Below are positions 39,891 to 49,134 of a stretch of DNA of 64,000 nt, in pieces. The DNA lies in the NCBI GenBank assembly GCA_030418115.1, contig JAUHQD010000005.1:186001-250000 (forward strand), in the 5' to 3' direction. The stretch is from Alteromonadaceae bacterium BrNp21-10 (GTDB lineage Bacteria > Pseudomonadota > Gammaproteobacteria > Enterobacterales > Alteromonadaceae). How positions within the stretch are numbered: the first letter of the stretch is position 1; each line of letters begins with the position of its first letter. The notes beneath the pieces were generated by a model. The model ran no database searches. It worked only from the letters and a program-made list of their open reading frames with translations, and was not told the origin of the DNA. The position numbers and the translations under genes are program-made.

Positions 39891-40871
39891 ATGTTACTCA
39901 ACAGTGCCCAGGCTATTTTTTTAAAAATAAATATTGTACGTTCTGTGTCCTTGCTAACGAGCAAGGTAATGGCCCTTTTATTATGCTCATTGTTGTTGTC
40001 GTCATATTCCATGGCCAATATTGAATATCAAGACCCAATAACCCTGCTGGATGGTAAAACGAAGCAACTGCAAAGCTATCTGGGGGAGAAGCCGGTTTAC
40101 CTGAAGTTCTGGGCCAGCTGGTGCAAACCCTGTATGCAACAGATGCCGCACTTGCAACACACCTATGAGCAATACGCCGACCACATTGAAATTATATCGG
40201 TGAATATCAATATCAATGAAACCCGTGCAGATATTCAGCAGGTTATTGAAAAATTCGGTTTAACCGTGCCGATTGCACTGGATAACGACGGCGCACTGGC
40301 CAAGGCCTTTCAGTTTATTGGTACGCCATACCACATCTTGTTGGATAAAGCGGGTAACGTGGTGCATAAAGGCCATGATTCCACAGCAGAGCTTGATCGT
40401 AAAATCGCGTTACTCGCGTCACAAAATAGCGGTGAACTAATACCAATAACCTTAACCGACAACATGGGTCAGCAAACCTCCCTCGACAATTTACAGGCCA
40501 CCGATGGTATTGTTTTTTTCTCGGCGACTTGGTGTGATTGGTACCTAGCCGATACCCGCCCGAAAATGGCTAAAGCCTGTAGCGACGGTCAACTAGCCAT
40601 TAATAAATTACAACAGTCGCTACCGCAATTGCATTGGTATGGCGTGGTCAGTCATCTGTGGACTGAGTCCAAAGACGTCGCAGAGTATGTGCAAAAATTC
40701 GATATCGCTTATCCGGTGGCCGTTGATCACAATGGCGATAGTTTCTTTACTCATGGCATACGTAGCATGCCGACATTAATCATATTCAAAGACGGTAATG
40801 CGGTATTTCGTACTGCGGATATGGATGATATATCTGCTATAGACGCAGCGATTAAGCAGTGGTTAATGTAA
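39891..40871 (+). CDS. Periplasmic tandem-thioredoxin (TlpA-like) protein
   Basis: 326 residues; the start is uncertain (ATG 39969, MALLLCSLLLSSYSMA, would give a tidier signal peptide). First domain TlpA-like with active site WASWCKPCMQQMP. Second domain thioredoxin-fold with FFSATWCDWYLADTRPKM, where the CxxC is reduced to CDWY, so probably not redox-active. A third Cys follows (KACSD). Likely a periplasmic thiol reductant or scaffold; the partner is not evident. A solo repeat end lies two bases after the stop. Confidence 0.82.
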   Translation: MLLNSAQAIFLKINIVRSVSLLTSKVMALLLCSLLLSSYSMANIEYQDPITLLDGKTKQLQSYLGEKPVYLKFWASWCKPCMQQMPHLQHTYEQYADHIEIISVNININETRADIQQVIEKFGLTVPIALDNDGALAKAFQFIGTPYHILLDKAGNVVHKGHDSTAELDRKIALLASQNSGELIPITLTDNMGQQTSLDNLQATDGIVFFSATWCDWYLADTRPKMAKACSDGQLAINKLQQSLPQLHWYGVVSHLWTESKDVAEYVQKFDIAYPVAVDHNGDSFFTHGIRSMPTLIIFKDGNAVFRTADMDDISAIDAAIKQWLM

Positions 40872-40873
40872 CT

Positions 40874-40892
40874 AACCCCAACTCGGGATAAG
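40874..40892. repeat. Solo terminal repeat of the MITE family
   Basis: AACCCCAACTCGGGATAAG, identical to the left end of copy 1, two bases after a stop codon. No right end or interior follows. Confidence 0.7.
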
Positions 40893-41006
40893 CTATTCTT
40901 GGAGCAAAGTAATCATTTTTATACCTTTGAATAAATCCAAGGGTAGAGCTACTACCGACATAAATGTTAAAACCTTGAAAGTAATTCTTACCATTAGAGG
41001 TCACTT

Positions 41007-41324
41007 ATGTCGGAGTACTGTATGGTTTTATGTACCTGTCCAGATGCGGTTATTGCAGAAGCAATTGCCAAGAATGTTGTTGAACAAAAACTGGCGGCCT
41101 GCGCCAATATTATTCCCGGAGTAAAGTCGTTATATATTTGGGAAGGTGAGGTGCAGCAGCAAGAGGAATGTCAGTTATTGATGAAAACCCGTCCATCTGA
41201 ATGCGATAAGATGTTTAAGTTAGTATTAAGTTTACATCCTTATGATGTACCTGAATGGCTAGTTATTGATATCAATGACGGCAGTGAAGAATACCTTAAT
41301 TGGATTAACCGAAGTTTAAAATGA
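41007..41324 (+). CDS. cutA: Divalent-cation tolerance protein CutA
   Basis: 105 residues with GAGG before ATG. MVLCTCPDAVIAEAIAKNVVEQKLAACANIIPGVKSLYIWEGEVQQQEECQLLMKT and LHPYDVPEWLVIDINDGSEEYLNWI are standard CutA1. It sits 13 bases before dsbD, the same arrangement as in enterobacteria. Confidence 0.96.
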   Translation: MSEYCMVLCTCPDAVIAEAIAKNVVEQKLAACANIIPGVKSLYIWEGEVQQQEECQLLMKTRPSECDKMFKLVLSLHPYDVPEWLVIDINDGSEEYLNWINRSLK

Positions 41325-41337
41325 GACCCCCTAACCG

Positions 41338-43173
41338 ATGAACGTAATGCGTCCCCTATTGATGGCCTTAGCACTGTTAGTCAGCATGACCGCCAGTGCT
41401 CAAACTACCGACCCACTGCAAGATTTATTCAGTGAAGAACCCGAATTCTTACCGGTAGATGACGCATTTAGATTCGATTTTTTCCAGAAAGGCGATCAAC
41501 TCACTTTAAGCTGGCAAATAGCGGAAGGCTATTACCTGTATAAAAAGCAATTTAAATCCGTGGTTAAAGGCGCGGTGTTAGGTGAACCCGCCTACCCTGC
41601 GGCCAAGCAACATGAAGATGAATTCTTTGGTATCTCCGATGTATTTTATCAACAGGTAGACATTCAATATCCCATCATTGAGTCCGAGCAAGATGGCGTA
41701 GTTAAAATTCGCTACCAAGGCTGTGCCGATGCCGGTTTATGCTACCCACCCACGACCAAAGTGGTGTATCTGCAAAAAGTGGTAAAACAAGCAGCTGAAG
41801 CTAGCACTACATCAAGCACGTTATTGCCCGAAGAAAATTCTGCGGCTGAAAACGCCGCTAACACTGACGTGGTGCAATCTGAGCAATACAATTTAGCCGA
41901 ACAATTACTCGCAGGCGACAATCTTGGCTACACCTTGCTGTTGTTTTTAGGTCTAGGTATTTTACTGGCGTTTACTCCCTGTGTTTTCCCCATGTACCCG
42001 ATTTTATCCGCCATTATTTTAGGCCAAGGTAAAACTATCCCAGTGGCCAAAGCCTTCACTCTGAGCTTTATTTATGTGCAAGGTATGGCTTTAACCTATT
42101 CAATTTTAGGCTTAGTGGTTGCTTCTGCTGGCGTACAATTTCAAGCAGCTTTGCAGCACCCTGCCATTTTAATCGTGATGATCGGTATTTTCGTGTTGCT
42201 CGCCCTCGTCATGTTTGGTCAATGGGAATTACAGCTGCCCTCAAGCTGGCAAGAAAAACTCACCCAATATAGCAACAAGCAAACTGCTGGCAGTGTTATC
42301 GGTGTATTCACCATGGGTGCTATTTCAGGATTAGTCGCATCCCCCTGCACTACGGCACCATTAACCGGTGTATTACTGTTTGTGGCGCAAAGTGGTGATT
42401 TAGTGTTGGGCTTTACCGCACTGTATGTACTCAGCTTAGGTATGGGCATTCCATTAATTCTGTTTGCTATTACCAGCGGTAAACTATTACCTAAAGCCGG
42501 TAATTGGATGAATGTGGTCAAAGTTACTTTTGGCTTTATGATGCTGGCGGTGGCGCTACTATTTGTAGAACGTATGCTAACTAACATCTGGACTGAATTG
42601 AGTTGGGCGCTATTAGGATTAGCCACCGGTAGCTATTGGCTGATGGTTAATCAAGGCAGTAAAAATGGCTTTGCTAAAGGTTTGCGCAATGCGGTTATCT
42701 TTATCGGACTTTTTGCCAGTATATTGTATGGCTACAACCAAGTTGCCCCGCTGCTGAATTTGCAAGGCGCAAATACACATAGCGCCAACTCAGGTAATAA
42801 AAACGCTCACCCTACTTTTTTAAGAGTAAAAGATTTAGCTGACTTTGAAGTTAAATTGGCCGCAGCAAATGCTGAAGGTAAAACGGTGATGGTCGATCTT
42901 TATGCCGATTGGTGTGTTGCCTGTAAGGAATTTGAAAAATACACATTTCCAGAACCTAAGGTTGTTGCTGCATTAAGTAATACAGTGATGATGCAAGTGG
43001 ATTTAACCGACAACACCCCTACCAACTTACAGTTCCAAGAGCATTTTTCAGTACTGGGTTTACCCACAATTTTGTTTTTTAGTACAGAGGGTAACGAGCT
43101 GACTCAAGCCCGAGTGACTGGCTTTATGAATGCCGAAAACTTCGCCGCTCACGTTAATAGAACATTTTATTAA
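41338..43173 (+). CDS. dsbD: Thiol:disulfide interchange protein DsbD
   Basis: 611 residues. Signal peptide (MNVMRPLLMALALLVSMTASAQ). N-terminal DsbDalpha with Cys pair region GCADAGLCYPP. Eight-helix core with the two membrane cysteines in FTPCVFPMYPIL and SPCTTAPLTG. C-terminal thioredoxin DLYADWCVACKEFEKY. It carries electrons from cytoplasmic thioredoxin to periplasmic DsbC- and TlpA-type proteins, which fits the TlpA-like neighbour. Confidence 0.97.
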   Translation: MNVMRPLLMALALLVSMTASAQTTDPLQDLFSEEPEFLPVDDAFRFDFFQKGDQLTLSWQIAEGYYLYKKQFKSVVKGAVLGEPAYPAAKQHEDEFFGISDVFYQQVDIQYPIIESEQDGVVKIRYQGCADAGLCYPPTTKVVYLQKVVKQAAEASTTSSTLLPEENSAAENAANTDVVQSEQYNLAEQLLAGDNLGYTLLLFLGLGILLAFTPCVFPMYPILSAIILGQGKTIPVAKAFTLSFIYVQGMALTYSILGLVVASAGVQFQAALQHPAILIVMIGIFVLLALVMFGQWELQLPSSWQEKLTQYSNKQTAGSVIGVFTMGAISGLVASPCTTAPLTGVLLFVAQSGDLVLGFTALYVLSLGMGIPLILFAITSGKLLPKAGNWMNVVKVTFGFMMLAVALLFVERMLTNIWTELSWALLGLATGSYWLMVNQGSKNGFAKGLRNAVIFIGLFASILYGYNQVAPLLNLQGANTHSANSGNKNAHPTFLRVKDLADFEVKLAAANAEGKTVMVDLYADWCVACKEFEKYTFPEPKVVAALSNTVMMQVDLTDNTPTNLQFQEHFSVLGLPTILFFSTEGNELTQARVTGFMNAENFAAHVNRTFY

Positions 43174-43186
43174 GTGCGGCAAAATT

Positions 43187-43220
43187 AAAAAGCTAGCCGT
43201 TACGTTGCTGTTAGCTTTTT
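43187..43220 (+). terminator. Terminator after dsbD
   Basis: AAAAGCTA...TTAGCTTTTT stem followed by T-rich sequence, 14 bases after the stop. Confidence 0.75.
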
Positions 43221-43384
43221 AATACACTCTTTTTGTTATAAAAATCAAAAAGAAATTGCAGCCGTTAATCCATAACGTTATGGTTGAATTTCATTCTGTA
43301 AGCAAGAAATCAATAACTTAAAATGAATATCAATTTGTTAACTATTAATACAACCAAGTGCTGGCTTCTCACTCGAGATGCGGC

Positions 43385-43485
43385 CGGAGTTGGGTATTAG
43401 TTAACACAATTTCAGGCTGCACAAATTATTGCGTGCAGCCGCAGCCAGTAAGCCACCGCTCCGCAATATTCCAACCCCAATTGAG
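43385..43485 (+). promoter_or_regulatory. Structured leader before the EamA gene
   Basis: GTTGGGTATT (43389-43398) can pair with AATATTCCAAC (about 43473-43483), enclosing a perfect 8-bp hairpin GGCTGCAC/GTGCAGCC. A separate palindrome CCATAACGTTATGG lies at 43271-43284. It does not match a riboswitch I know. The remaining bases of the 43221-43510 gap show nothing else. Confidence 0.35.
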
Positions 43486-43510
43486 TTGAAAGTAATATTA
43501 AGGAGCAATA

Positions 43511-44419
43511 ATGAATTCCCCCCAAACCAACATGCAACCCATGGTGATATCTGGATTACTGTTAGCGCTGGCCGGCACTTTTATGTTTTCCGTTAAACCC
43601 ATTTTAATTAAGCAGGCCTATTTACTCGATCTAACCAGCGTACAAGTAATGACATTAAGGATGTTATTTTCTCTGCCATTTTATTTACTGGTCGCGGGAT
43701 TCAGTTGGTACAAATATCAAGATAAACGCCCTGCTTACCGCAGTAATTTACTCCTAGTAGCAGTGCTAGGTATATTAGGTTATTACGTGGCGAGCTTTTT
43801 AGATTTACTCGGGTTGCAATACATTAGCGCGCAGTTAGAGCGGGTAGTGTTATTTTGCTTTCCGACTATTGTCGTGGTCATGTCCCGAGTGTTTTTCAAA
43901 ACCCCGATTAGTAAACGTATATGGCCGCTATTGGGCCTATCTTATGGGGGGATTTTACTGATATTTGGTCACGATATGATGACCTTAGGTGGGCAGGTTG
44001 CTGTAGGAACCGCCCTAGTTTTTGGCAGTGCCATTAGTTTTGCTATCTATGTGTTGTGGAGCAAACCGCTGATGTCAAAAATTGGCAGCCAGATGTTTAC
44101 CAGTATTGCCATGATAGCGGCCAGTATTGCCATCTTTAGTCACTTTGCGGTTACCCAACCCTTAGTCGTATTAAATGTCCCCCTTACAGCGTTAATACTC
44201 ACCGCAGCGATCGCCTTATTTTGTACGGTTATTCCATCGTTTCTGGTGGCGGAGGCCATCAATAAAATTGGCCCAGAGCGTACCAGCATTGTCGGTACTT
44301 GTGGGCCTGTGATCACCTCATTTATCGCCGTTATCTGGCTGGGTGAAGCTTTCACATGGTTTCATTTTGGCGGATTAACCATGGTGATCCTAGCCGTTGC
44401 ACTGATGGTGAATAAATAA
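43511..44419 (+). CDS. EamA/DMT-superfamily transporter
   Basis: 302 residues, ten membrane helices in two EamA repeats (GLLLALAGTFMFSVKPILIKQAY..., GTALVFGSAISFAIYVLWSKPLM). End motif INKIGPERTSIVGTCGPVITSFIAVIWLGEAFTWFHFGG. AAGGAGC upstream of ATG. Exporter of metabolites; substrate unknown. Confidence 0.92.
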   Translation: MNSPQTNMQPMVISGLLLALAGTFMFSVKPILIKQAYLLDLTSVQVMTLRMLFSLPFYLLVAGFSWYKYQDKRPAYRSNLLLVAVLGILGYYVASFLDLLGLQYISAQLERVVLFCFPTIVVVMSRVFFKTPISKRIWPLLGLSYGGILLIFGHDMMTLGGQVAVGTALVFGSAISFAIYVLWSKPLMSKIGSQMFTSIAMIAASIAIFSHFAVTQPLVVLNVPLTALILTAAIALFCTVIPSFLVAEAINKIGPERTSIVGTCGPVITSFIAVIWLGEAFTWFHFGGLTMVILAVALMVNK

Positions 44420-44511
44420 CATTGGCCATTTACAATAAATGGCCAATCGCGTTACGCCGCCAGCATAAACAATACTTTACTAATGGAAGGAGGTTGTATT
44501 TCAAACCGAGT

Positions 44512-45552
44512 CTAAACGTCTTTAAGTACGTCGGTAGATTCGCGGATCACCAACTCAGGTTGGAAGTGTTGATGATTAATCGGTGTCGCCTTGGCGTTAT
44601 TGGTACGTTTCGCAATAATATGTGAAATCAATGTCGATGACGCTTTACGGGCGATGATATTCGTCGGTTGGGCCGCCGTGGTAAGCTTTGGCCAAGTTTG
44701 ACGTGAGAAGGGGCTATCCTCAAAACCTGCAATGGATAACTGGTCCGGCACCGATAACCCCATCAACCTTGAGGCAAACAATGCCCCCGCGGCAATTTCA
44801 TCGTTACAAGAGAATATTGCCGTAGGCCGTTCGTCCAACGCCAGCAAAGCTTGCGCTCCCGCGACACCGGTTTCGAAAGAATATTGCCCATCAAACAAAT
44901 AATCTTCATCAACCACTAGTTGATGTTTTTTCATGGCCTCTACATAGCCGTTATAACGTTCATCGGTGGAACGGTGACCTTTGTCACCTCGAATAAAAGC
45001 GATACGTTTATGCCCAAGTTCAATTAAATGCTCGGTAATTTGAAATGCTGCCTCGTGATCGTGAATAAACACACAAGGTGTGGTTTCTTTTTCTTCACAT
45101 GAACCAGAAATAATGCGCACAAAACTGATACCCAATTCGCCCAATGCATCGAGTACTTCTGGCATTTCTGACAATGGCGGCGATATGATCAAACCGGCCA
45201 GTTGTGAGCGCTTAACCATGGTTTTTATTTCTTCGAGGATATTGCCCTCATTCACTTTGCAGGGGTGAATTAATAATTCATATCCCCGCTCACGGCATTC
45301 CGCCAAAATACCATTCTGCATATCAATAATGTAATAGGCGTTTGGGTTATCGTAAACAAATCCAATGGTGTAAGAACTGGTACCAGCCAAGTTCCTTGCG
45401 GCATTATTGGGTTGATAATTTAATTCCAGAATTGCAGCAGCGACCTTTTTTTGGGTATCCGCTTTCACTGATGCCTCCTGATTAATCACCCGTGATACGG
45501 TTTTAATCGAAACTCCAGCTAGTATTGCGACATCGGTAATAGTTGACTTCAT
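44512..45552 (-). CDS. LacI-family transcriptional repressor
   Basis: 346 residues. HTH STITDVAILAGVSIKTVSRVINQEASVKADTQKKVAAAILELNYQPNNAARNLAG is canonical, followed by a periplasmic-binding-like sugar domain (FVYDNPNAYYIIDMQNGI, IFSCNDEIAAGALFASRLMGLSVPDQLSIAGFEDSPFSRQTWPKLTTA). It is divergent from the TonB receptor. The three ATGACAACGCTGTCAT sites between them are its probable operators, so it should control the receptor and halogenase genes in response to a sugar. Confidence 0.95.
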   Translation of the reverse strand: MKSTITDVAILAGVSIKTVSRVINQEASVKADTQKKVAAAILELNYQPNNAARNLAGTSSYTIGFVYDNPNAYYIIDMQNGILAECRERGYELLIHPCKVNEGNILEEIKTMVKRSQLAGLIISPPLSEMPEVLDALGELGISFVRIISGSCEEKETTPCVFIHDHEAAFQITEHLIELGHKRIAFIRGDKGHRSTDERYNGYVEAMKKHQLVVDEDYLFDGQYSFETGVAGAQALLALDERPTAIFSCNDEIAAGALFASRLMGLSVPDQLSIAGFEDSPFSRQTWPKLTTAAQPTNIIARKASSTLISHIIAKRTNNAKATPINHQHFQPELVIRESTDVLKDV

Positions 45553-45715
45553 ATTTTCTTTTCCAAGTTACATATGTCATAGGTAACACATGCGGCGCCT
45601 AAATATCCAGTAGCAATTTACTGTTATGACCTTTTGCTTAGAATAAATTAAATGTTAATTTCTTGTATTAATTGTTTGCCTTATAAATTTTGTTGTTGTA
45701 TGTTCGATATTGCCA

Positions 45716-45860
45716 ATGACAACGCTGTCATGTAATTTTAGATTATTTAGTGTACAGCAGTCGTTTTTTTAAAACGACTCAATGACAACGCTGTCATGTT
45801 GAACTCTAATTATAAAACGAACAGCCGTCATTTTTATCTTACAAAATGACAACGCTGTCA
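45716..45860. promoter_or_regulatory. Three LacI-type operators
   Basis: ATGACAACGCTGTCAT at 45716-45731 and 45782-45797, and the same word lacking the last base at 45846-45860. Centres are about 66 and 64 bases apart, roughly six helical turns, allowing looping. A weaker AACAGCCGTCATTT lies between the second and third. Confidence 0.85.
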
Positions 45861-45882
45861 CAACTACGACAGGAAAAACAAC

Positions 45883-48800
45883 GTGAAACATAATAAATTA
45901 ACACACAGCATAAAAATGGCACTGCTTGTTAGTGCTACCGCAGGTGGTGCAGCTTTTATTCCAGCTCATGCCGCCGAAGAAGATACCGCCAAAGAATACG
46001 AAGTCATTCAAATAAGTGGTATCCGTGGCAGTACTCAGGCCAGTATTAACACCAAGCGTTTTGCTGCTTCACAAGTAGATGGAATTGCTGCTGTTGATAT
46101 TGGTAAGTTGCCGGATGTCACCATCACCGACTCTTTACAGCGTATTTCAGGTGTACAAGTTGAGCGTACCGCTGGTGAAGGTGGCCCAGTTGCTATTCGT
46201 GGTCTACCTCAAGTAGACACCACCATGAATGGTGAAGTATTCCTTAGTGCAACCACTATCGATTCTTCAGGTGCTGATTATGGCGATTTACCTTCACAGT
46301 TGTTTTCTGGCGTTGATGTATTTAAATCCGCTGAAGCTAAATATACCGCTGCCGGTATTTCTGGCTCAATTGACCTTAAAACACGCCGCCCATTTGATAT
46401 GGAAGAAGGCTATACCTTCTCCGCTGGTGCAGAAGTTACTCAAGGTTCAATAAGCAAAGAAACTGACCCTACCTTAAATGGTTTAATCAGCTATAACGCT
46501 GAAAAATGGGGTGTGTTATTTTCCGCCGTTACTACAGAAGTAAATTTGGCGACCGATTACAATGGCTATTTTGATACCTCTGAAAATGGTGGTATTGGTG
46601 CGGCTAACAACAACCAAACTTGGGGGCCAAATCCGCGTGGTGAAGAAGTCTATCACGTTGTTCCACAAGGCTTTGCCGCTTTCAATAAAGAAGAAGAACG
46701 TAAACGTGATGCTTTCCAACTATCAGCTCAAGCTGACCTAGGCGAAGGCTTTACCTTAACGGCTGATTACTTCTATACCGCTCAAGAGCGCTTCAATAAT
46801 CGTCAAGGTTTCTCACAAAACAACCGTTGGTATTCATTTAATGATTACGCCTACGCCACCCCTGATGGCTGGACAGGTGATACGTTTACCGACGTAGATG
46901 GTAATGGCTGGGGTGCAGTAAACTCTTTTGACATGAAATCTTGGCGTATGCAGTCTTTTACTCAAGTAAACGTTAATGAAGAAAAATCTCACAACTTTAA
47001 CTTACAACTAGATTATGACAATGGCGGAGCCTTAACCGGTCAAGTTCGTATGACCCGTGCTAAAGCTACCGCCACTATGCGTCATGGTTACGGTGAAGGC
47101 GACATGTTAAGTATCGACCAAGGAACGCTAGTTACCGGTCCTGGTCAATTCTCTCAAGGTGAAAACTGCGTCAATGGTGAAGCTATTGTTGGTGCTAACG
47201 GCGGCTGTTATGCAGAGTTTGCGCCGGGTGGTATTCAAGATCAGTTTATTCTTTCTTATGATGCATCTGGTGAACACCCAGTATTCAGTGGTTTTGGCCA
47301 AATGGTCAATGGTGGCAAGGGTTCACGTTCTGTTGCCGATTACATGGCTGATTTGGATTCGTACCACATTGGTGCTTTCTCATCTGAAGGTAATACCGAT
47401 GATGAAGGTCAAATTAATACTTTCAGCACCAAATGGAATTATGCATTAGAAGATAATGAATTTATTACCAGCATTGACTTCGGTGTACGTACTAGCGAGC
47501 GCCTAGTTGATCACGACCAATTTACTTACACCTCTGAATTCGGTGACGGCTGTGATATTGCTCAATGGAAAGCTGTTGACCAATATATTGATACTGCAGG
47601 TTGTGAAGGCAATCCTGCGGCAGGCGAATATTTAACAGTAGACACCGAGTTTGACGGTGCAGTTATTCCAGCTGGCACTTGGGCACCTTACACCTTATTA
47701 CCACCAACACGTTTGGATGAGCATACTTCAGTCGTATGGCAAACTAACTTCGGTGGTGTAAGTGGTATTCCTGGAGTGTGGTCAATTGACCCAGAAAACT
47801 TCCGTGACCCACGTCAATGGCATCTAGATACCTTTGGTAATGTAGCTCGTACAGAAAACGGCGGCGCGACTTACGATGTGCAATTAGACGAAGTCACTGC
47901 TTTTGTTCAAGCTAATTTCGAATACGGTATCGTTAGCGGTAACTTCGGCATGAAAGTCGTTGAAACTGACCTCTATGTTAAACAAAACACTGTTGGTGCC
48001 AACTTACCACACAGTGGTTTAGGTCCAGATACTGGTGATGTTGTTACAGAACGTAGCTATACCGATTACTTACCTTCATTAAACGTCGCTGTAAAAGCAA
48101 CTGAAGATGTAGTTTTACGTGCTGCCTATTCTAAGAATATGCAAGCATTGAGTCTAGCCTCTTGGGGTGGTGGTAAAACCGTCGGTATGTCTATCGAAGG
48201 TGAGTGTGACTGCTTACGTGTTAACAGTGGTAACTTAACCGGTAACCCGGGCTTAAATCCTTGGCGTTCAGACAATATTTCACTTTCAGCCGAATGGTAC
48301 ACCGGTGAAGCCTCTATGGCTTATGTTGCAGCCTTCAATATTAAAATTGAAAGCTTCACACAAGGTGGAACGGTAATGATTGACGAGCCTGATCCAGATG
48401 GCATCCGTCGTGGTCCATGGCCTTTCACTACTCAAGTGCAAGGTGAAGGTGGTAAGGTTTCAGGTTTCGAAGTCGGTGCTAAGTTTGCGTTCAGTGATTT
48501 CACTGACAGCGCCTTGTTAGCCAATTTAGGTATTGATACTAACTACACATACAGTGACAGCGAACAAACAGAGAAAGATGTATTCGGTGATGATCTGCCA
48601 TTCGTCGGTATGTCCAAAGATGTATATAACTTTGTTGTGTGGTACGAGCAAGAAGACTTCTCTGCCCGTTTAGCTTGGAACTCTCGTAGCCCTCGCCTAA
48701 TTACTTCAGGATGGGGAAATGCCGCCGTAGGTGGTCAATCTCTTTATCAAGACGATTATTCGCAACTTGATATAAATGCTACCTACAATGTGAACGAAAA

Positions 48801-48933
48801 TATCAGCGTTTACATTAACGGCTCTAACATTCTTGAAGAATATCAACAGACTTACTTGGAGTTTTCTGAACAGAAAGCCTTCCAAAACGTATATGAAGCT
48901 CGCTGGACCGTTGGTACCCGCGTTAAATTCTAA
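45883..48933 (+). CDS. TonB-dependent outer-membrane receptor
   Basis: 1016 residues from GTG 45883 (AGGA upstream). Signal MKHNKLTHSIKMALLVSATAGGAAFIPAHA. TonB box-like region YEVIQISGIRGS. Plug domain (DGIAAVDIGKLPDVTITDSLQRISGVQVERTAGEGGPVAIRGLPQ), then a long beta-barrel ending NVYEARWTVGTRVKF. This subfamily, typical of Alteromonadales, imports sugars or glycan fragments. The two halogenases follow, with a hairpin-bearing gap of 200 bases. Confidence 0.95.
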   Translation: MKHNKLTHSIKMALLVSATAGGAAFIPAHAAEEDTAKEYEVIQISGIRGSTQASINTKRFAASQVDGIAAVDIGKLPDVTITDSLQRISGVQVERTAGEGGPVAIRGLPQVDTTMNGEVFLSATTIDSSGADYGDLPSQLFSGVDVFKSAEAKYTAAGISGSIDLKTRRPFDMEEGYTFSAGAEVTQGSISKETDPTLNGLISYNAEKWGVLFSAVTTEVNLATDYNGYFDTSENGGIGAANNNQTWGPNPRGEEVYHVVPQGFAAFNKEEERKRDAFQLSAQADLGEGFTLTADYFYTAQERFNNRQGFSQNNRWYSFNDYAYATPDGWTGDTFTDVDGNGWGAVNSFDMKSWRMQSFTQVNVNEEKSHNFNLQLDYDNGGALTGQVRMTRAKATATMRHGYGEGDMLSIDQGTLVTGPGQFSQGENCVNGEAIVGANGGCYAEFAPGGIQDQFILSYDASGEHPVFSGFGQMVNGGKGSRSVADYMADLDSYHIGAFSSEGNTDDEGQINTFSTKWNYALEDNEFITSIDFGVRTSERLVDHDQFTYTSEFGDGCDIAQWKAVDQYIDTAGCEGNPAAGEYLTVDTEFDGAVIPAGTWAPYTLLPPTRLDEHTSVVWQTNFGGVSGIPGVWSIDPENFRDPRQWHLDTFGNVARTENGGATYDVQLDEVTAFVQANFEYGIVSGNFGMKVVETDLYVKQNTVGANLPHSGLGPDTGDVVTERSYTDYLPSLNVAVKATEDVVLRAAYSKNMQALSLASWGGGKTVGMSIEGECDCLRVNSGNLTGNPGLNPWRSDNISLSAEWYTGEASMAYVAAFNIKIESFTQGGTVMIDEPDPDGIRRGPWPFTTQVQGEGGKVSGFEVGAKFAFSDFTDSALLANLGIDTNYTYSDSEQTEKDVFGDDLPFVGMSKDVYNFVVWYEQEDFSARLAWNSRSPRLITSGWGNAAVGGQSLYQDDYSQLDINATYNVNENISVYINGSNILEEYQQTYLEFSEQKAFQNVYEARWTVGTRVKF

Positions 48934-49134
48934 ACGAGTTGTTGTTGTCCCGTTAAGCTTTGCTTAACAACCCTAAACCGCCACAAGGATTTGTGGCGGT
49001 TTTCTTTTAAGAAACGAAGATATCCCTAAGCTTCTTTGCAATTGAGGGGGCTTATGGTTATTTTTAAATTCAACATAAACTCAACGGCAATAATTGCGCG
49101 CAAATAGAGCCGGAAAATAAATGGTTATTAATCG

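Noticed and set aside
36690-39972. GAGCAAGGTAATGG shared at 36690 and 39959
   Set aside because: Both overlap coding starts; too short and unstructured to call a repeat.
43385-43485. Cobalamin or other known riboswitch
   Set aside because: GCCAG and GCCACC words occur, but the B12 box and remaining core are absent.
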